Part shown: positions 1 to 8,502 of the stretch, piece after piece
Position numbering within the stretch: position 1 is the stretch's first letter
Layout of the letters: every line of letters begins with the position of its first letter
Source of the DNA: Paracidovorax avenae
Lineage (GTDB): Bacteria; Pseudomonadota; Gammaproteobacteria; Burkholderiales; Burkholderiaceae_C
Length of the DNA stretch: 64,000 nucleotides
Direction: 5' to 3'
NCBI RefSeq assembly: GCF_040892545.1
Contig: NZ_CP156079.1
Location: forward strand, 1,771,501 to 1,835,500
The notes under the pieces: generated by a model
Database searches by the model: none
What the model was told of the DNA's origin: nothing
What the model saw: only the letters and a program-made list of their open reading frames with translations
Program-made: the position numbers and the translations under genes

Positions 1-138
1 CCGGACCTGGGCATCCGCCGCAGCCTGCGCCCTGCGCAGCTGCCGCGCGATGCGCTGGACTACCTGTCGCCGCGCAAGCGCATCTGCTACTTCTTCGAAA
101 GGGCACTGGTGGCTGGCGCGGACGAGGTGCCGGAATGA
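1..138 (+). CDS. C-terminal end of an unidentified protein (partial)
   Basis: An open frame enters from the left edge and ends with TGA at 136-138, giving the last 45 residues of a protein, including DYLSPRKRICYFFERALVAG. Its stop overlaps the start of the following GGDEF/EAL gene by four bases (ATGA), so the two are probably translationally coupled and cotranscribed. I do not recognise the family from this fragment. The coupling makes a signalling partner of the c-di-GMP protein plausible, but that is inference. Confidence 0.7.
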   Translation, partial: PDLGIRRSLRPAQLPRDALDYLSPRKRICYFFERALVAGADEVPE

Positions 139-2204
139 ACGGCCCGGCCATCGATATCGCGTGGCGGTCGCTGTTCGCGGGCCTGCGCGAGGCGCTCTGG
201 CTGGTCGATGCGCAGTCGCTGAACGTGGTGCTGTGCAACCGGGCCGCGGCCGAACTGGCCGGCCGGCCGCAGGAAGCCATGGAAGGGCGGCCGGTGCACC
301 TGCTGGCCAACACGCCCGAGGATCTCGCGTTCTGGTCGCAGGACCTGGCCGGGCTGCGGGCGGGCATCCATTCGCACTCGGGCATGCTGCGCCCCGACGG
401 CTCCCTCGTGCCGGTGGACCGCCGCGTCGCCGCCGTCGAGTCGCCGGAGGGCATGCCACTGCTGGTGCTGGGCATGCTGGACCGCAGTGAGCAGGCATCC
501 ATCCAGGGCGAGCTGGAACGCCTGCTCTCGGAACTGCGCGCCACGCTCGACTCCGCCGCCGACGGCATGATGGTCTGCGACATGGGCGGTCGCGTGCGGG
601 CCTTCAACCAGCGCCTGGCCTGGCTGTGGAACATGCCGGCAGACCTGCTCGTGCAGCGCGACGACGCGGCCGTGGAAGCGCACATGGCCGGCCAGGTGGC
701 CGACGCCGATGCCTACCGTGCGCGGCTGCTGGGCATCGCGCAGTTCCCGGAAGAGGAAACCCTCGACATCCTGCACCTGCGCACGGGCACCGTGATAGAG
801 CGCCGTTCGGTACCCCAGATGAGCCAGGGCCGGCCCATGGGGCGCGTGTATTCCTTCCGCGACCTCACCCTGCAGCATACCGCGCAAAAGCGCATCGAGC
901 AGCTGGCGTACAGCGATGTGCTCACCGGCCTGCCCAATCGCCTGCTGCTGTCGCGCTGCGTCGCCTCGGCGCTGGAGACCGCGCGCGTGCAGGGCGGCGG
1001 GTTCGCCATCCTGTTCATCGACCTCGACCGCTTCAAGATCATCAACGATTCGCTGGGGCATCTCTTCGGCGACCGGGTGCTGCAGCTCGTGGCGCAGCGC
1101 CTGCAGGGCTGCCTGCGGCAGAACGACATGCTGTGCCGCCTGGGAGGGGACGAGTTCGTCCTCCACCTGGATGCGGGCGACGCACCCATGGCCGAATCCG
1201 TGGCGCGCCGCATCCTGGAGGACATGCGCCAGCCCTTCATGCTCGACGGCATGGGGTTTTCCATCCAGTGCAGCATCGGCATCGCGCTGCACCCCCGGGA
1301 CGGCGAGACGCTGGACGACCTGATCAAGCAGGCGGACACCGCCATGTACCGGGTCAAGGAGCGCGGCCGGGGCAGCTACGGGTTCTACCAGCCGCAGATG
1401 AATGCCGACATGCTCTCGCGCATGCAGCTGGAGCATGCGATGCGCCAGGCGCTGGACCGCGGCGATTTCGCCGTCCACTACCAGCCGCAGGTGGCGATGG
1501 CCTCGGGCCGGGTGGTGGGCGCCGAGGCCCTGCTGCGCTGGAATGATCCCGGGCTGGGCGCGGTGTCGCCGGGCGTCTTCATCCCGCTGGCGGAGGAGTC
1601 GGGCTACATCGTGACCCTGGGCGCCTGGGTGCTGGAGCAGGCGATCCGCGAGGCGGCCCGCTGGATGCAGGCCGGCACGCCCCTGGTGGTGGCGGTGAAC
1701 GTGTCCGCGCTGGAATTCCGGCAGTCCGGCTTCGTGGAGCGCCTCGTGGCGCTGCTGCGCAGCCACGGGCTGCCGGCCTCGCTGCTGGAGCTGGAACTGA
1801 CCGAGACCATCCTGCTGCAGGACGCCCAGGAAATGGCGCAGCGCCTCGCGGCCCTGGCCGAGCTGGGCGTGGGCCTGTCGATCGACGATTTCGGCACGGG
1901 CTATTCGAGCCTCGCCTATCTCAAGAAGCTCCACATCCACAAGCTGAAGATCGACCAGTCGTTCGTGCGGGGCCTGCCGGACGACGAAAGCGACCGGGCG
2001 ATCATCGAGGCGATCGTGCACATCGGCCGGGCGCTGCGCATCCAGGTGGTGGCCGAGGGGGTCGAGACGCCGCAGCAGCGCGAAGCGCTGCAGGCCATGC
2101 AGTGCCACTACTTCCAGGGATTCCTGGTGGCGCCGGGATTGCCCGCGGAGGACTTCCGCGCCCTGGTCGCGCGGGATGCGCAGGGCGACCGCGCACCGGC
2201 ATGA
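135..2204 (+). CDS. PAS-GGDEF-EAL cyclic-di-GMP signalling protein
   Basis: 689 residues. Two PAS-like sensory segments fill about the first 260 residues and no transmembrane helix is evident, so the protein is probably cytoplasmic. The diguanylate cyclase domain has an intact GGDEF motif at residues 337-341. An RxxD inhibitory site (RQND) lies five residues before it, so product feedback is expected. The phosphodiesterase domain has EALLRW at 464-469 and a full DDFGTGYSS loop, so both activities look possible on paper. Which one dominates cannot be read from the sequence. The ATG overlaps the stop of the upstream gene, and the next gene lies on the other strand. Confidence 0.93.
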   Translation: MNGPAIDIAWRSLFAGLREALWLVDAQSLNVVLCNRAAAELAGRPQEAMEGRPVHLLANTPEDLAFWSQDLAGLRAGIHSHSGMLRPDGSLVPVDRRVAAVESPEGMPLLVLGMLDRSEQASIQGELERLLSELRATLDSAADGMMVCDMGGRVRAFNQRLAWLWNMPADLLVQRDDAAVEAHMAGQVADADAYRARLLGIAQFPEEETLDILHLRTGTVIERRSVPQMSQGRPMGRVYSFRDLTLQHTAQKRIEQLAYSDVLTGLPNRLLLSRCVASALETARVQGGGFAILFIDLDRFKIINDSLGHLFGDRVLQLVAQRLQGCLRQNDMLCRLGGDEFVLHLDAGDAPMAESVARRILEDMRQPFMLDGMGFSIQCSIGIALHPRDGETLDDLIKQADTAMYRVKERGRGSYGFYQPQMNADMLSRMQLEHAMRQALDRGDFAVHYQPQVAMASGRVVGAEALLRWNDPGLGAVSPGVFIPLAEESGYIVTLGAWVLEQAIREAARWMQAGTPLVVAVNVSALEFRQSGFVERLVALLRSHGLPASLLELELTETILLQDAQEMAQRLAALAELGVGLSIDDFGTGYSSLAYLKKLHIHKLKIDQSFVRGLPDDESDRAIIEAIVHIGRALRIQVVAEGVETPQQREALQAMQCHYFQGFLVAPGLPAEDFRALVARDAQGDRAPA

Positions 2205-2244
2205 GCCCGATACGGCGGGCGTGCCTGCAGGGAGGCCCGCAACG

Positions 2245-2273
2245 CAAAAGCGCCGCGGGGATGCCGCGGCGCT
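2245..2273 (-). terminator. Rho-independent terminator of 6S RNA
   Basis: Read on the minus strand, a nine-base-pair stem GCGCCGCGG/CCGCGGCGC (arms 2264-2272 and 2250-2258, five-base loop) is followed at once by TTTTG. It lies just beyond the 3' side of the 6S RNA closing stem, so it most likely ends that transcript. Confidence 0.8.
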
Positions 2274-2283
2274 CGGGGAAGAA

Positions 2284-2460
2284 GGTGTCTGCAGTAGCCA
2301 CCGGACCGTCATCCTGAACCGGGGGTTCAGGGGGGCGAGGGCAGCCAGGCGTTGGGTTCATCTGACGCGAGATGATCACGCTCACCGGGCAATGTACCAA
2401 GCCCTTGCTCATGGAGCATTGGTTCAAGGAAATATAAAGCCCGGCGGCACTGCAGACGCC
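2284..2460 (-). ncRNA. ssrS: 6S RNA
   Basis: About 177 nt on the minus strand, just downstream of zapA, the usual place for ssrS. The ends form a long closing stem: GGCGTCTGCAGT near 2460 pairs with ACTGCAGACACC near 2284. Inside, the 3' half carries the TGAACC...GGTTCA element that resembles the E. coli 6S 3' arm. The central part can form the open bulge that mimics a melted promoter. Known role: binds sigma-70 RNA polymerase and lowers housekeeping transcription in stationary phase. The ends are estimated from the stem, not mapped. Confidence 0.85.
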
Positions 2461-2500
2461 CCCATTGTAGGCGCGCGAATCGCCCTTTGGAAGTGCGGGG

Positions 2501-2941
2501 TCAGGCCGGCCGGCCGGCCTCGCCCAGCGCATGGTCCAGGCGCCGCAGCAGCGCCTGCAGCGCGTCGCCGTCCGGCGCTTCGCCGTCGGCCAGCAGGCTG
2601 CGCTGGGCAGGCCCGTCGGCAGACGGCGCGGCGGCAGGCGGTGCGGCCTGCGCCTCCGCGGCTGCGTACGTCTCTGCCGAAGGGGGAAGGCCCGGGGGCT
2701 CCTGCGCGGCCGGCTCCTCGGCGGGCGCGGCTGCCGCACGGGCCTGGTCGGCCAGTTCGAAGGCCAGATTCAGGGCCGCCAGCACGGCGATGCGCTCGCG
2801 CGCGCGCACCTTGCCGGCGTCGCGGATGCGGACCATGGCCGCATCCACGCGCTCGACCGCCTGCAGCAGCCGTTCCTGCTGGCCTTCCGGACAGGCGAGG
2901 CGGTAGCTCTGCTGCATGATCTGCACTTCGATCTGGTTCAT
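2501..2941 (-). CDS. zapA: Cell division protein ZapA
   Basis: 146 residues. ZapA binds FtsZ at midcell and promotes filament bundling in the Z ring. The N-terminal half has the family pattern: MNQIEVQIMQQSYRLACPEG, then an AAMVRIRDAGKVRARERIAVLAAL-type dimerisation helix. The C-terminal third is an Ala/Pro-rich linker longer than in the roughly 110-residue E. coli protein, ending in a short helix. The ATG overlaps the stop of the ZapB-like gene by four bases (ATGA), so the two are coupled. 6S RNA follows 40 bases downstream. Confidence 0.92.
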   Translation of the reverse strand: MNQIEVQIMQQSYRLACPEGQQERLLQAVERVDAAMVRIRDAGKVRARERIAVLAALNLAFELADQARAAAAPAEEPAAQEPPGLPPSAETYAAAEAQAAPPAAAPSADGPAQRSLLADGEAPDGDALQALLRRLDHALGEAGRPA

Positions 2942-3186
2942 TCGGCCTCCTTGGGCAGGTCGGTCGGGGTGGCCGGGGCATCGGCCGGCGGGGGCGGCAT
3001 TTTTTCCAGCAGCGCGTCGATGCGCGTGCGGGCCGTGTTCAGGCGCGACCGGAGCGAGTCGCGCTCCTGCGTGAGCGAGACCACCTGGGCGGTGAGCAGG
3101 GCGTTGGCGCGCCGCAGCTCGGCATGGCGCGCGAGCAGCCGCTCCACGCGCTCGGTGATCTGGTCGAGGGGGGAGGGTGAATCCAT
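2938..3186 (-). CDS. Small coiled-coil protein, ZapB-like
   Basis: 82 residues. Residues about 8-62 are a continuous heptad-rich coiled coil (DQITERVERLLARHAELRRA and onward), followed by a Pro/Ala-rich tail. Size, coiled coil and coupling to zapA match the small protein that commonly precedes zapA in betaproteobacteria and is often described as ZapB-like. In E. coli, ZapB joins ZapA to the MatP-chromosome terminus complex. That role here is inference, because coiled coils have little family-specific sequence. The divergent riboswitch transcript starts to the right. Confidence 0.75.
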   Translation of the reverse strand: MDSPSPLDQITERVERLLARHAELRRANALLTAQVVSLTQERDSLRSRLNTARTRIDALLEKMPPPPADAPATPTDLPKEAE

Positions 3187-3250
3187 GCACGGATTGTAGG
3201 GTTGGGGCCGGACGGGGGAATATGTATCGAAACGTCCTAGAATCCGCTGC

Positions 3251-3482
3251 GTTGGTGCCAGCGGCCTGGTTCACAGGCCGCGGTTCAACGGGAAGCAGGG
3301 AGGCGCCGTCCGCCACGGACGCGCCGTGCCTGCGCTGCCCCCGCAACGGTCCGTGGAAGAAAGCTGCCCGCCCCTTCCGGCGCAGCGGCTTTCGCCGCCT
3401 CCTGCACAAAGCCACTGGGTGCCTTGAACAAGCGCCTGGGAAGGCGCAGGAGCGTGTCGTCCACCAGCCCGGATACCGGCCA
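3251..3482 (+). promoter_or_regulatory. Cobalamin (adenosylcobalamin) riboswitch
   Basis: The RNA shows the conserved blocks of the cobalamin family in order: GGTGCC near 3254, CAACGGGAAGC near 3286, the strongly conserved GCTGCCCCCGCAACGGT at 3334-3350, the B12 box region AGCCACTGGG around 3410-3419 with CTGGGAAGGCGC at 3436-3447, and the closing CCCGGATACCGGCC near 3468-3481. It precedes btuB, the classic target. Binding of the coenzyme is expected to lower expression of btuB and probably of the whole downstream B12 operon. Confidence 0.95.
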
Positions 3483-3490
3483 ACACGGAG

Positions 3491-3524
3491 GCCGCGCCTC
3501 CCGGTGAACTGCCGGGAGCGCGGC
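3491..3524 (+). promoter_or_regulatory. Hairpin of the riboswitch expression platform
   Basis: Immediately after the aptamer, arms GCCGCGCCTCCCGG (3491-3504) and CCGGGAGCGCGGC (3512-3524) form a 13-pair stem with one bulged base and a seven-base loop. No U-run follows, so a standard intrinsic terminator is unlikely. Control of translation or Rho access is more plausible, but that is inference. The btuB start lies about 60 bases downstream. Confidence 0.6.
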
Positions 3525-3582
3525 CGTGTCGCCCAATGCCGGCGGGGAGGCCGGCGCGGGCTCGTTTTCTGCGATCGCTTCC

Positions 3583-5454
3583 ATGCATTCTTCGACTCCC
3601 CGGTTCCCCGGCGCCGCCGGCGCGCGTGCGGCCCTTCTCCCCCTCCGTGCGCCCGCCGCACTGGTCCTGCTCGCCACGGCGGGCCTGTCGCTGGCCCCGG
3701 CGGCGCATGCCGCCGCCCCCATGGGCGAGGTCGTTGTGACCGCCAACCGCACGCCCCAGCCCCTGGCCGATCTGGTGGCCGACGTTTCCATCGTGGACCG
3801 CGACACCATCGAAGCCAGCGGCGCCACGGGTCTGGCCGACGTGCTGGCCCGCGTGCCGGGCATCGAGATTTCGCGCAACGGCGGGCCGGGCACGACGACC
3901 AGCGTGTACCTGCGCGGCGCGGAGCAGCGATTCACCGCCGTCTATATCGATGGCGTGCGCGTGGATTCGCAGACCACGGGCGGCGCGCCCTGGGAGGCGA
4001 TCCCGCTGGGCCTCATCGACCGCATCGAGGTGCTGCGCGGCCCCGCCGCCGCGGTGTACGGATCGGACGCCGTGGGCGGCGTGATCCAGATCTTCACGCG
4101 CAAGGGCGAGGGCCCGGCGCAGCCCTACGTGGGCATCGGCGCCGGCAGCCACGGCACCTACAAGGCCGAGGCCGGCGTGAGCGGCTCGGCGGGCGAGGGC
4201 CGCGCGGTGGACTATGCGCTGGCCTTCGAGCGCGAGATCAGCGACGGCTTCAACGCCCGGCCCGTCGCGGGCCAGAACCCCGACAAGGACGGTCTGCGCC
4301 GCTCCGCCGTGAACGCGCGCGTGGGCCTGCAGATCGATCCGCGCCAGCGCTTCGAAGGCACGCTGCTGGGGGCCGACACCAACGCGGGCTACGACACCAC
4401 GCCCCTGGGCAACGACGACCGCGCCCTGCACCGCATGCATGCGCTGGGCCTGAACTGGCGCGCGCAATGGAGCGACCGCTACACCACCCGCGTATCGGTC
4501 ACGGATTCGCGCGAGCGCTACGAGACGCGTCCCTCGCCCTACACCGCCGACACGCGCCTGCGGGGCTACCTGTTCCAGAACGAGTGGCGCGAGGGGGCAC
4601 ACCTCTTCACCGCCGCGCTGGAGCGCCGCGAGGACGAGCTGCGCAACGGGAGCCTCGACGGCGACCGCTCGCAGGATGCGCTGGCGCTGGGCTACGGCTT
4701 CACCGCCGGACCGCACGCGCTGCAGATCAACGCACGCCACGATTCGGACAGCGAGTTCGGCGGCCACAACACCGGCAGCATCGCCTACGGCTATGCGATC
4801 ACGCCGCAGTGGCGGGCCACGGCGTCGGCCGGCACCTCCTTCCGCGCCCCCACGCTCTACCAGCGCTTCAGCCCCTACGGCGTCGCGTCGCTGAAGCCGG
4901 AAGAGGGCCGCAACGTGGAGCTGGGCCTGCGCTGGGCGCAGGGCGCGAGCAGCGCTTCCGTGGTGGCCTACCGCAACCGCGTGAAGAACCTCATCGTCTT
5001 CGGCGATGCCGGGCCGTGCCAGGATGAGTTCGGCTGCTATGCCAACGCGGGCCGGGCGAAGTACGAGGGCGTGACGCTCTCGGCGCAGCACACCCTGGGC
5101 GGCGTGCAACTGCGCGCATCGGTCGATCTGCAGAACCACCGCGACGAAACCACCGGCCGCCTGCTGCCCCGCCGCGCCAAGCGCCACGCGACGCTGGGCG
5201 CCGACACGCGCATCGCCGGCTGGACGGTCGGCTCCGAGGTGCAGGCCGAGGGCCGGCGCTTCGACAACGCCGCCAACACCACGGTGCTGGGCGGCTACAC
5301 GCTCGTCAACCTGTACGCCAGCACCCGGGTGGCGCAGGACACGACGCTGCTCGCGCGCGTGGACAACCTCGCCGACAGGAACTACCAGACCGCGCGCACC
5401 TATGCACAGGCGGGCCGCACGTTCTATGTGGGCCTGAAGTGGGCGCCGCGTTGA
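3583..5454 (+). CDS. btuB: TonB-dependent vitamin B12 outer-membrane receptor BtuB
   Basis: 623 residues from the ATG chosen here. A start further upstream (GTG at 3526) would put 19 residues before the signal peptide. The signal peptide is the hydrophobic stretch ending in PAAHAAA. A TonB-box/plug start (MGEVVVTANRTPQPLADLVA) follows, then the plug motifs VYLRGAEQRFTAVYIDGVRV and IEVLRGPAAAVYGSDAVGGV, then a 22-strand barrel ending in an aromatic residue near YVGLKWAPR. Cobalamin specificity is supported by the riboswitch upstream and the cob/btu operon downstream. It acts in the outer membrane with TonB-ExbBD, which is not in this window. Confidence 0.92.
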   Translation: MHSSTPRFPGAAGARAALLPLRAPAALVLLATAGLSLAPAAHAAAPMGEVVVTANRTPQPLADLVADVSIVDRDTIEASGATGLADVLARVPGIEISRNGGPGTTTSVYLRGAEQRFTAVYIDGVRVDSQTTGGAPWEAIPLGLIDRIEVLRGPAAAVYGSDAVGGVIQIFTRKGEGPAQPYVGIGAGSHGTYKAEAGVSGSAGEGRAVDYALAFEREISDGFNARPVAGQNPDKDGLRRSAVNARVGLQIDPRQRFEGTLLGADTNAGYDTTPLGNDDRALHRMHALGLNWRAQWSDRYTTRVSVTDSRERYETRPSPYTADTRLRGYLFQNEWREGAHLFTAALERREDELRNGSLDGDRSQDALALGYGFTAGPHALQINARHDSDSEFGGHNTGSIAYGYAITPQWRATASAGTSFRAPTLYQRFSPYGVASLKPEEGRNVELGLRWAQGASSASVVAYRNRVKNLIVFGDAGPCQDEFGCYANAGRAKYEGVTLSAQHTLGGVQLRASVDLQNHRDETTGRLLPRRAKRHATLGADTRIAGWTVGSEVQAEGRRFDNAANTTVLGGYTLVNLYASTRVAQDTTLLARVDNLADRNYQTARTYAQAGRTFYVGLKWAPR

Positions 5455-5462
5455 GCAGGGCC

Positions 5463-6902
5463 ATGGGCACGGCGGGCGGCATCCGCTGTCCGGCGATCGC
5501 GATCGCCGCGCCCTCGTCGGGCCAGGGCAAGACCACCGTGACCGCCGCGCTGGCACGCCTGCACGCGCGGCAGGGGCGGCGCGTGCGCGTATTCAAGTGC
5601 GGGCCGGACTTTCTCGACCCCTGCTGGCTGGAGCAGGCCAGCGGCGCGCCGGTGCATGCCATCGATCTCTGGATGACCGGCGAGCAGGATGCGGCCGAAC
5701 GGCTGCACGCCGCCGCGCAGGACGCCGACCTGATCCTGGTCGAGGGCGTGATGGGCCTGTTCGACGGCACGCCCAGCCTCGCGGACCTCGCCCGGCGCTT
5801 CGGCCTGCCGGTGCTGGCCGTGGTGGATGCCTCTGCCATGGCGGGCACCTTCGGCGCGCTGGCCTGGGGCCTGCGGCACTACCGCCCGGGCCTGCCCTGG
5901 GCGGGCGTGCTGGCCAACCGCGTGGGCAGCGCGCGCCATGCCGGCATGCTGCAGGAGAGCCTGGCGGACGCGGGCGACTGGATGGGCGCCCTGGCGCGCG
6001 TCGCCCCGCCCGCGGCGGATGTGCCTGCGGGCGGCGCGCCACCGGGCCGCCAGCGCGCGGGGCTGCTGCCCGAGCGGCACCTGGGCCTGGTGGCCGCGCA
6101 TGAGCTGGCCGACGGCCTGGCGCGCATCGACCTTGCGGCCGATGCGCTGGCGCAGACGCCCCTGGGCCGCCTGTCGCCGCAGGAATGGCAGGAGCGGTTC
6201 TCCGTGGAGTTCGCAGCGCCCGCGCCCCGCGCCGCGGTGCCGCCGCTGCTGGCCGGCCGCACCGTGGCGGTGGCCGGCGATGCCGCGTTCTGCTTCGTGT
6301 ACCGGGCCAACTTGCAGACGCTGGAAGCCCTGGGCGCACGCGTGCGGCGCTTCTCGCCGCTGCAGGACGCGGAACTGCCGGCCTGCGACGCCGTGTGGCT
6401 GCCCGGCGGATATCCGGAGCTGCACGCCGACCGCCTGGCCGCCAACACCGGCATGCAGCGCAGCCTGCGGGCCCATGTGGAGGCCGGCCGGCCCGTATGG
6501 GCAGAATGCGGCGGCATGATGGCGCTCTTCGAATCGATCACCCTCGCGGACGGCGAGCGCAAGCCGCTCTGGGGGCTGCTGCCGGGCCACGTGGCCATGC
6601 AGCGGCGGCTGGCGGCGCTGGGGCCGCAGCAGCTGGACCTGGATGGCCACGTGCTGCGCGGCCACACCTTCCATTACTCGACCTGCGAGAGCAGCGCCCC
6701 CGTGCGCGCGCGCACCCGCCGCCCGGATCCGGGCGAGGGCGGCGCAGGCGAGGCGCTCTACCGGCAGGGCAGCATCCACGCGAGCTATTTCCATGCCTGG
6801 TTCCCCTCCAGCCCCCGGGCCGTGGCAGCGCTGTTCGGCGCCGAATGCGCTCTGGCGGAGCCGGCGCCAGGGCAGGCGGCGGCGCCGGAGACCGCGGCAT
6901 GA
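5463..6902 (+). CDS. cobB: Cobyrinate a,c-diamide synthase CobB/CbiA
   Basis: 479 residues. ATP- and glutamine-dependent amidation of the a and c side chains of cobyrinate. The N-terminal dethiobiotin-synthetase-like domain has the P-loop APSSGQGKTTV followed by RVFKCGPDFLDP. The C-terminal class I glutaminase-like domain has the nucleophile Cys in WAECGGMM and ends in GSIHASYFHAWF. The ATG at 5463 follows the btuB stop by eight bases; a GTG at 5439 inside btuB is possible. It overlaps cobU by four bases. No ring-forming corrin genes lie in the window, so its substrate source is unclear. Confidence 0.92.
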   Translation: MGTAGGIRCPAIAIAAPSSGQGKTTVTAALARLHARQGRRVRVFKCGPDFLDPCWLEQASGAPVHAIDLWMTGEQDAAERLHAAAQDADLILVEGVMGLFDGTPSLADLARRFGLPVLAVVDASAMAGTFGALAWGLRHYRPGLPWAGVLANRVGSARHAGMLQESLADAGDWMGALARVAPPAADVPAGGAPPGRQRAGLLPERHLGLVAAHELADGLARIDLAADALAQTPLGRLSPQEWQERFSVEFAAPAPRAAVPPLLAGRTVAVAGDAAFCFVYRANLQTLEALGARVRRFSPLQDAELPACDAVWLPGGYPELHADRLAANTGMQRSLRAHVEAGRPVWAECGGMMALFESITLADGERKPLWGLLPGHVAMQRRLAALGPQQLDLDGHVLRGHTFHYSTCESSAPVRARTRRPDPGEGGAGEALYRQGSIHASYFHAWFPSSPRAVAALFGAECALAEPAPGQAAAPETAA

Positions 6903-7534
6903 CGGCCCTGGCGGGCAACTCCGTGGGCGATGGCGTCGGCGGTGGCATGCCGGGAGCCCCGCTGTCGGTCGCGTGCAGCGAGTTCATCCTGGGCGGGCAG
7001 AAGAGCGGCAAGTCGCGCCGTGCCGAGATGCTGGCGCGCAGCTGGATGGAGGCCTCCGGCGCGCACCGCGCGGCGCTCATCGCCACCGGCAGGGCCTGGG
7101 ACGACGAGATGCGCGAGCGCATCGCCCGCCACCAGCGCGAGCGCGCGCTGCGCGTGCCGGGCATGGAGACGGTGGAGGAGCCGCTGGACGTGGCCGGCGC
7201 GCTGGCGCGCTGCTCGCGCGCCGGGACGCTGGTGGTGGTCGATTGCCTCACGCTGTGGCTCACGCAGTGGCTGATGCCGCTGCCGGAGGCGCCGCCGCCG
7301 GGCGACTTCGAGCCCCAGTGCCGGGCCTTCCTGGAGGCCGTCCGTCAGGCGCCGGGGCCGGTGGTAGTGGTCGGCAACGAGATCGGGCTGGGCGTCATCC
7401 CGCTGGGCCGCGAGGTGCGAGCCTTCGTGGATGCGCTGGGCCGCCTCAACCAGCGCACGGCCGAGGCCTGTGCGCGCGTCACCCTCATGGCTGCCGGCCT
7501 GCCGCTCGCACTGAAGGAGTCGCCCCAGCCATGA
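6899..7534 (+). CDS. cobU: Adenosylcobinamide kinase / guanylyltransferase CobU (CobP)
   Basis: 211 residues, slightly longer than the roughly 180-residue family norm because of an N-terminal Gly-rich extension. It phosphorylates adenosylcobinamide and then transfers GMP to it, giving AdoCbi-GDP for the nucleotide loop. Visible motifs are the P-loop GGQKSGKSRRAE, the second motif LVVVDCLTLWLTQWL and the conserved VGNEIGLGVIPLGREVRAF. The ATG overlaps the cobB stop and its own stop overlaps the btuF ATG, so translation is coupled through the operon. Confidence 0.93.
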   Translation: MTALAGNSVGDGVGGGMPGAPLSVACSEFILGGQKSGKSRRAEMLARSWMEASGAHRAALIATGRAWDDEMRERIARHQRERALRVPGMETVEEPLDVAGALARCSRAGTLVVVDCLTLWLTQWLMPLPEAPPPGDFEPQCRAFLEAVRQAPGPVVVVGNEIGLGVIPLGREVRAFVDALGRLNQRTAEACARVTLMAAGLPLALKESPQP

Positions 7535-8502
7535 ACCGGTGGTGCCGCGTGACTCCTTTCCTGCAGCGCCTGGGGGCGGCGGTCCTGCTGGCATGGTCTG
7601 CCGGCGCGCCGGGACCGGTGCTGGCGCAGGTGCCACCGAAGCCCGCCACCGCGGTTTCTGCGGCCGCCGCGGTGCCCGATGCGCCCGCGGGCGGCGTGGC
7701 GATCACCGACGGCCGCGGCCGCCGCATCGCCTTCGCACGGCCGCCGCAGCGCATCGTGAGCCTGCTGCCCTCGCTCACCGAATCGGTCTGCGCGCTGCAG
7801 CAGTGCGCGCGGCTGGTGGGCGTGGACCGCTATTCCAACTGGCCCGAGTCCGTGCGCGCGCTGCCGCAGATGGGCGGCGGCATCGACCCGAACATCGAGG
7901 CCATCGCCGCCCAGCGGCCGGACGTGGTGCTGCTGGCGACCAGCTCGCGCGCGAGCGACCGGCTGGAGGCGCTGGGCATCCCCGTGGTGGCGCTGGAGCC
8001 CAAGACACATGCGGACGTGCGCGAGGTGCTGCGCACCCTGGGCACGCTGCTGGCCGTGCCGCCGCAGCAGGGTGCCGACCGCGTGTGGCGCGAGATCGAC
8101 GCGGGCGTGCAGGCGGCCGCGCAGTCGCTGCCGGAGCGCGCGCGCGGCGCGCGGGTGTATTTCGAGGTGAGCCGGGGGCCCTATGCGGCCGGCACGTCGT
8201 CCTTCATCGGCGAGACGCTGGCCCGCCTGGGCGCGCGCAACGTGGTGCCGCCCGAGCTGGGGCCGTTCCCGCGGCTGAACCCCGAATTCGTGGTGCGGGC
8301 GCAGCCGGACATCATCATGGTGGGCAACAGCAGCATGCAGGCCCTGGTGCCGTACCCGGGCTGGGACAGCCTGCGCGCGGTGCAGGGGCAGCGCGTCTGC
8401 GTGTTCTCCCCGCGCGAGGCCGACGTGGCGGTGCGCCCCGGCCCGCGCATGGCGGATGCCGCGCGCATCATGGCGCGCTGCCTCGCGGACAAGGCGCCAT
8501 GA
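7531..8502 (+). CDS. btuF: Periplasmic cobalamin-binding protein BtuF
   Basis: 323 residues. An N-terminal signal peptide (cleavage probably near GPVLAQ) and a Pro/Ala linker precede a class III periplasmic binding fold. The diagnostic start is RIVSLLPSLTESVCAL, with VGVDRYSNWPE and later RGPYAAGTSSFIGETLARLG. It would deliver corrinoids from BtuB to BtuCD. It overlaps cobU and btuC by four bases each. Placement between CobU and BtuC supports cobalamin over iron-siderophore, which shares the same fold. Confidence 0.9.
   Translation: MNRWCRVTPFLQRLGAAVLLAWSAGAPGPVLAQVPPKPATAVSAAAAVPDAPAGGVAITDGRGRRIAFARPPQRIVSLLPSLTESVCALQQCARLVGVDRYSNWPESVRALPQMGGGIDPNIEAIAAQRPDVVLLATSSRASDRLEALGIPVVALEPKTHADVREVLRTLGTLLAVPPQQGADRVWREIDAGVQAAAQSLPERARGARVYFEVSRGPYAAGTSSFIGETLARLGARNVVPPELGPFPRLNPEFVVRAQPDIIMVGNSSMQALVPYPGWDSLRAVQGQRVCVFSPREADVAVRPGPRMADAARIMARCLADKAP

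Noticed and set aside
3271..5556. Minus-strand open frame opposite the riboswitch and btuB
   Set aside because: It would cover a conserved RNA element and a well-supported receptor gene; composition typical of antisense GC frames.
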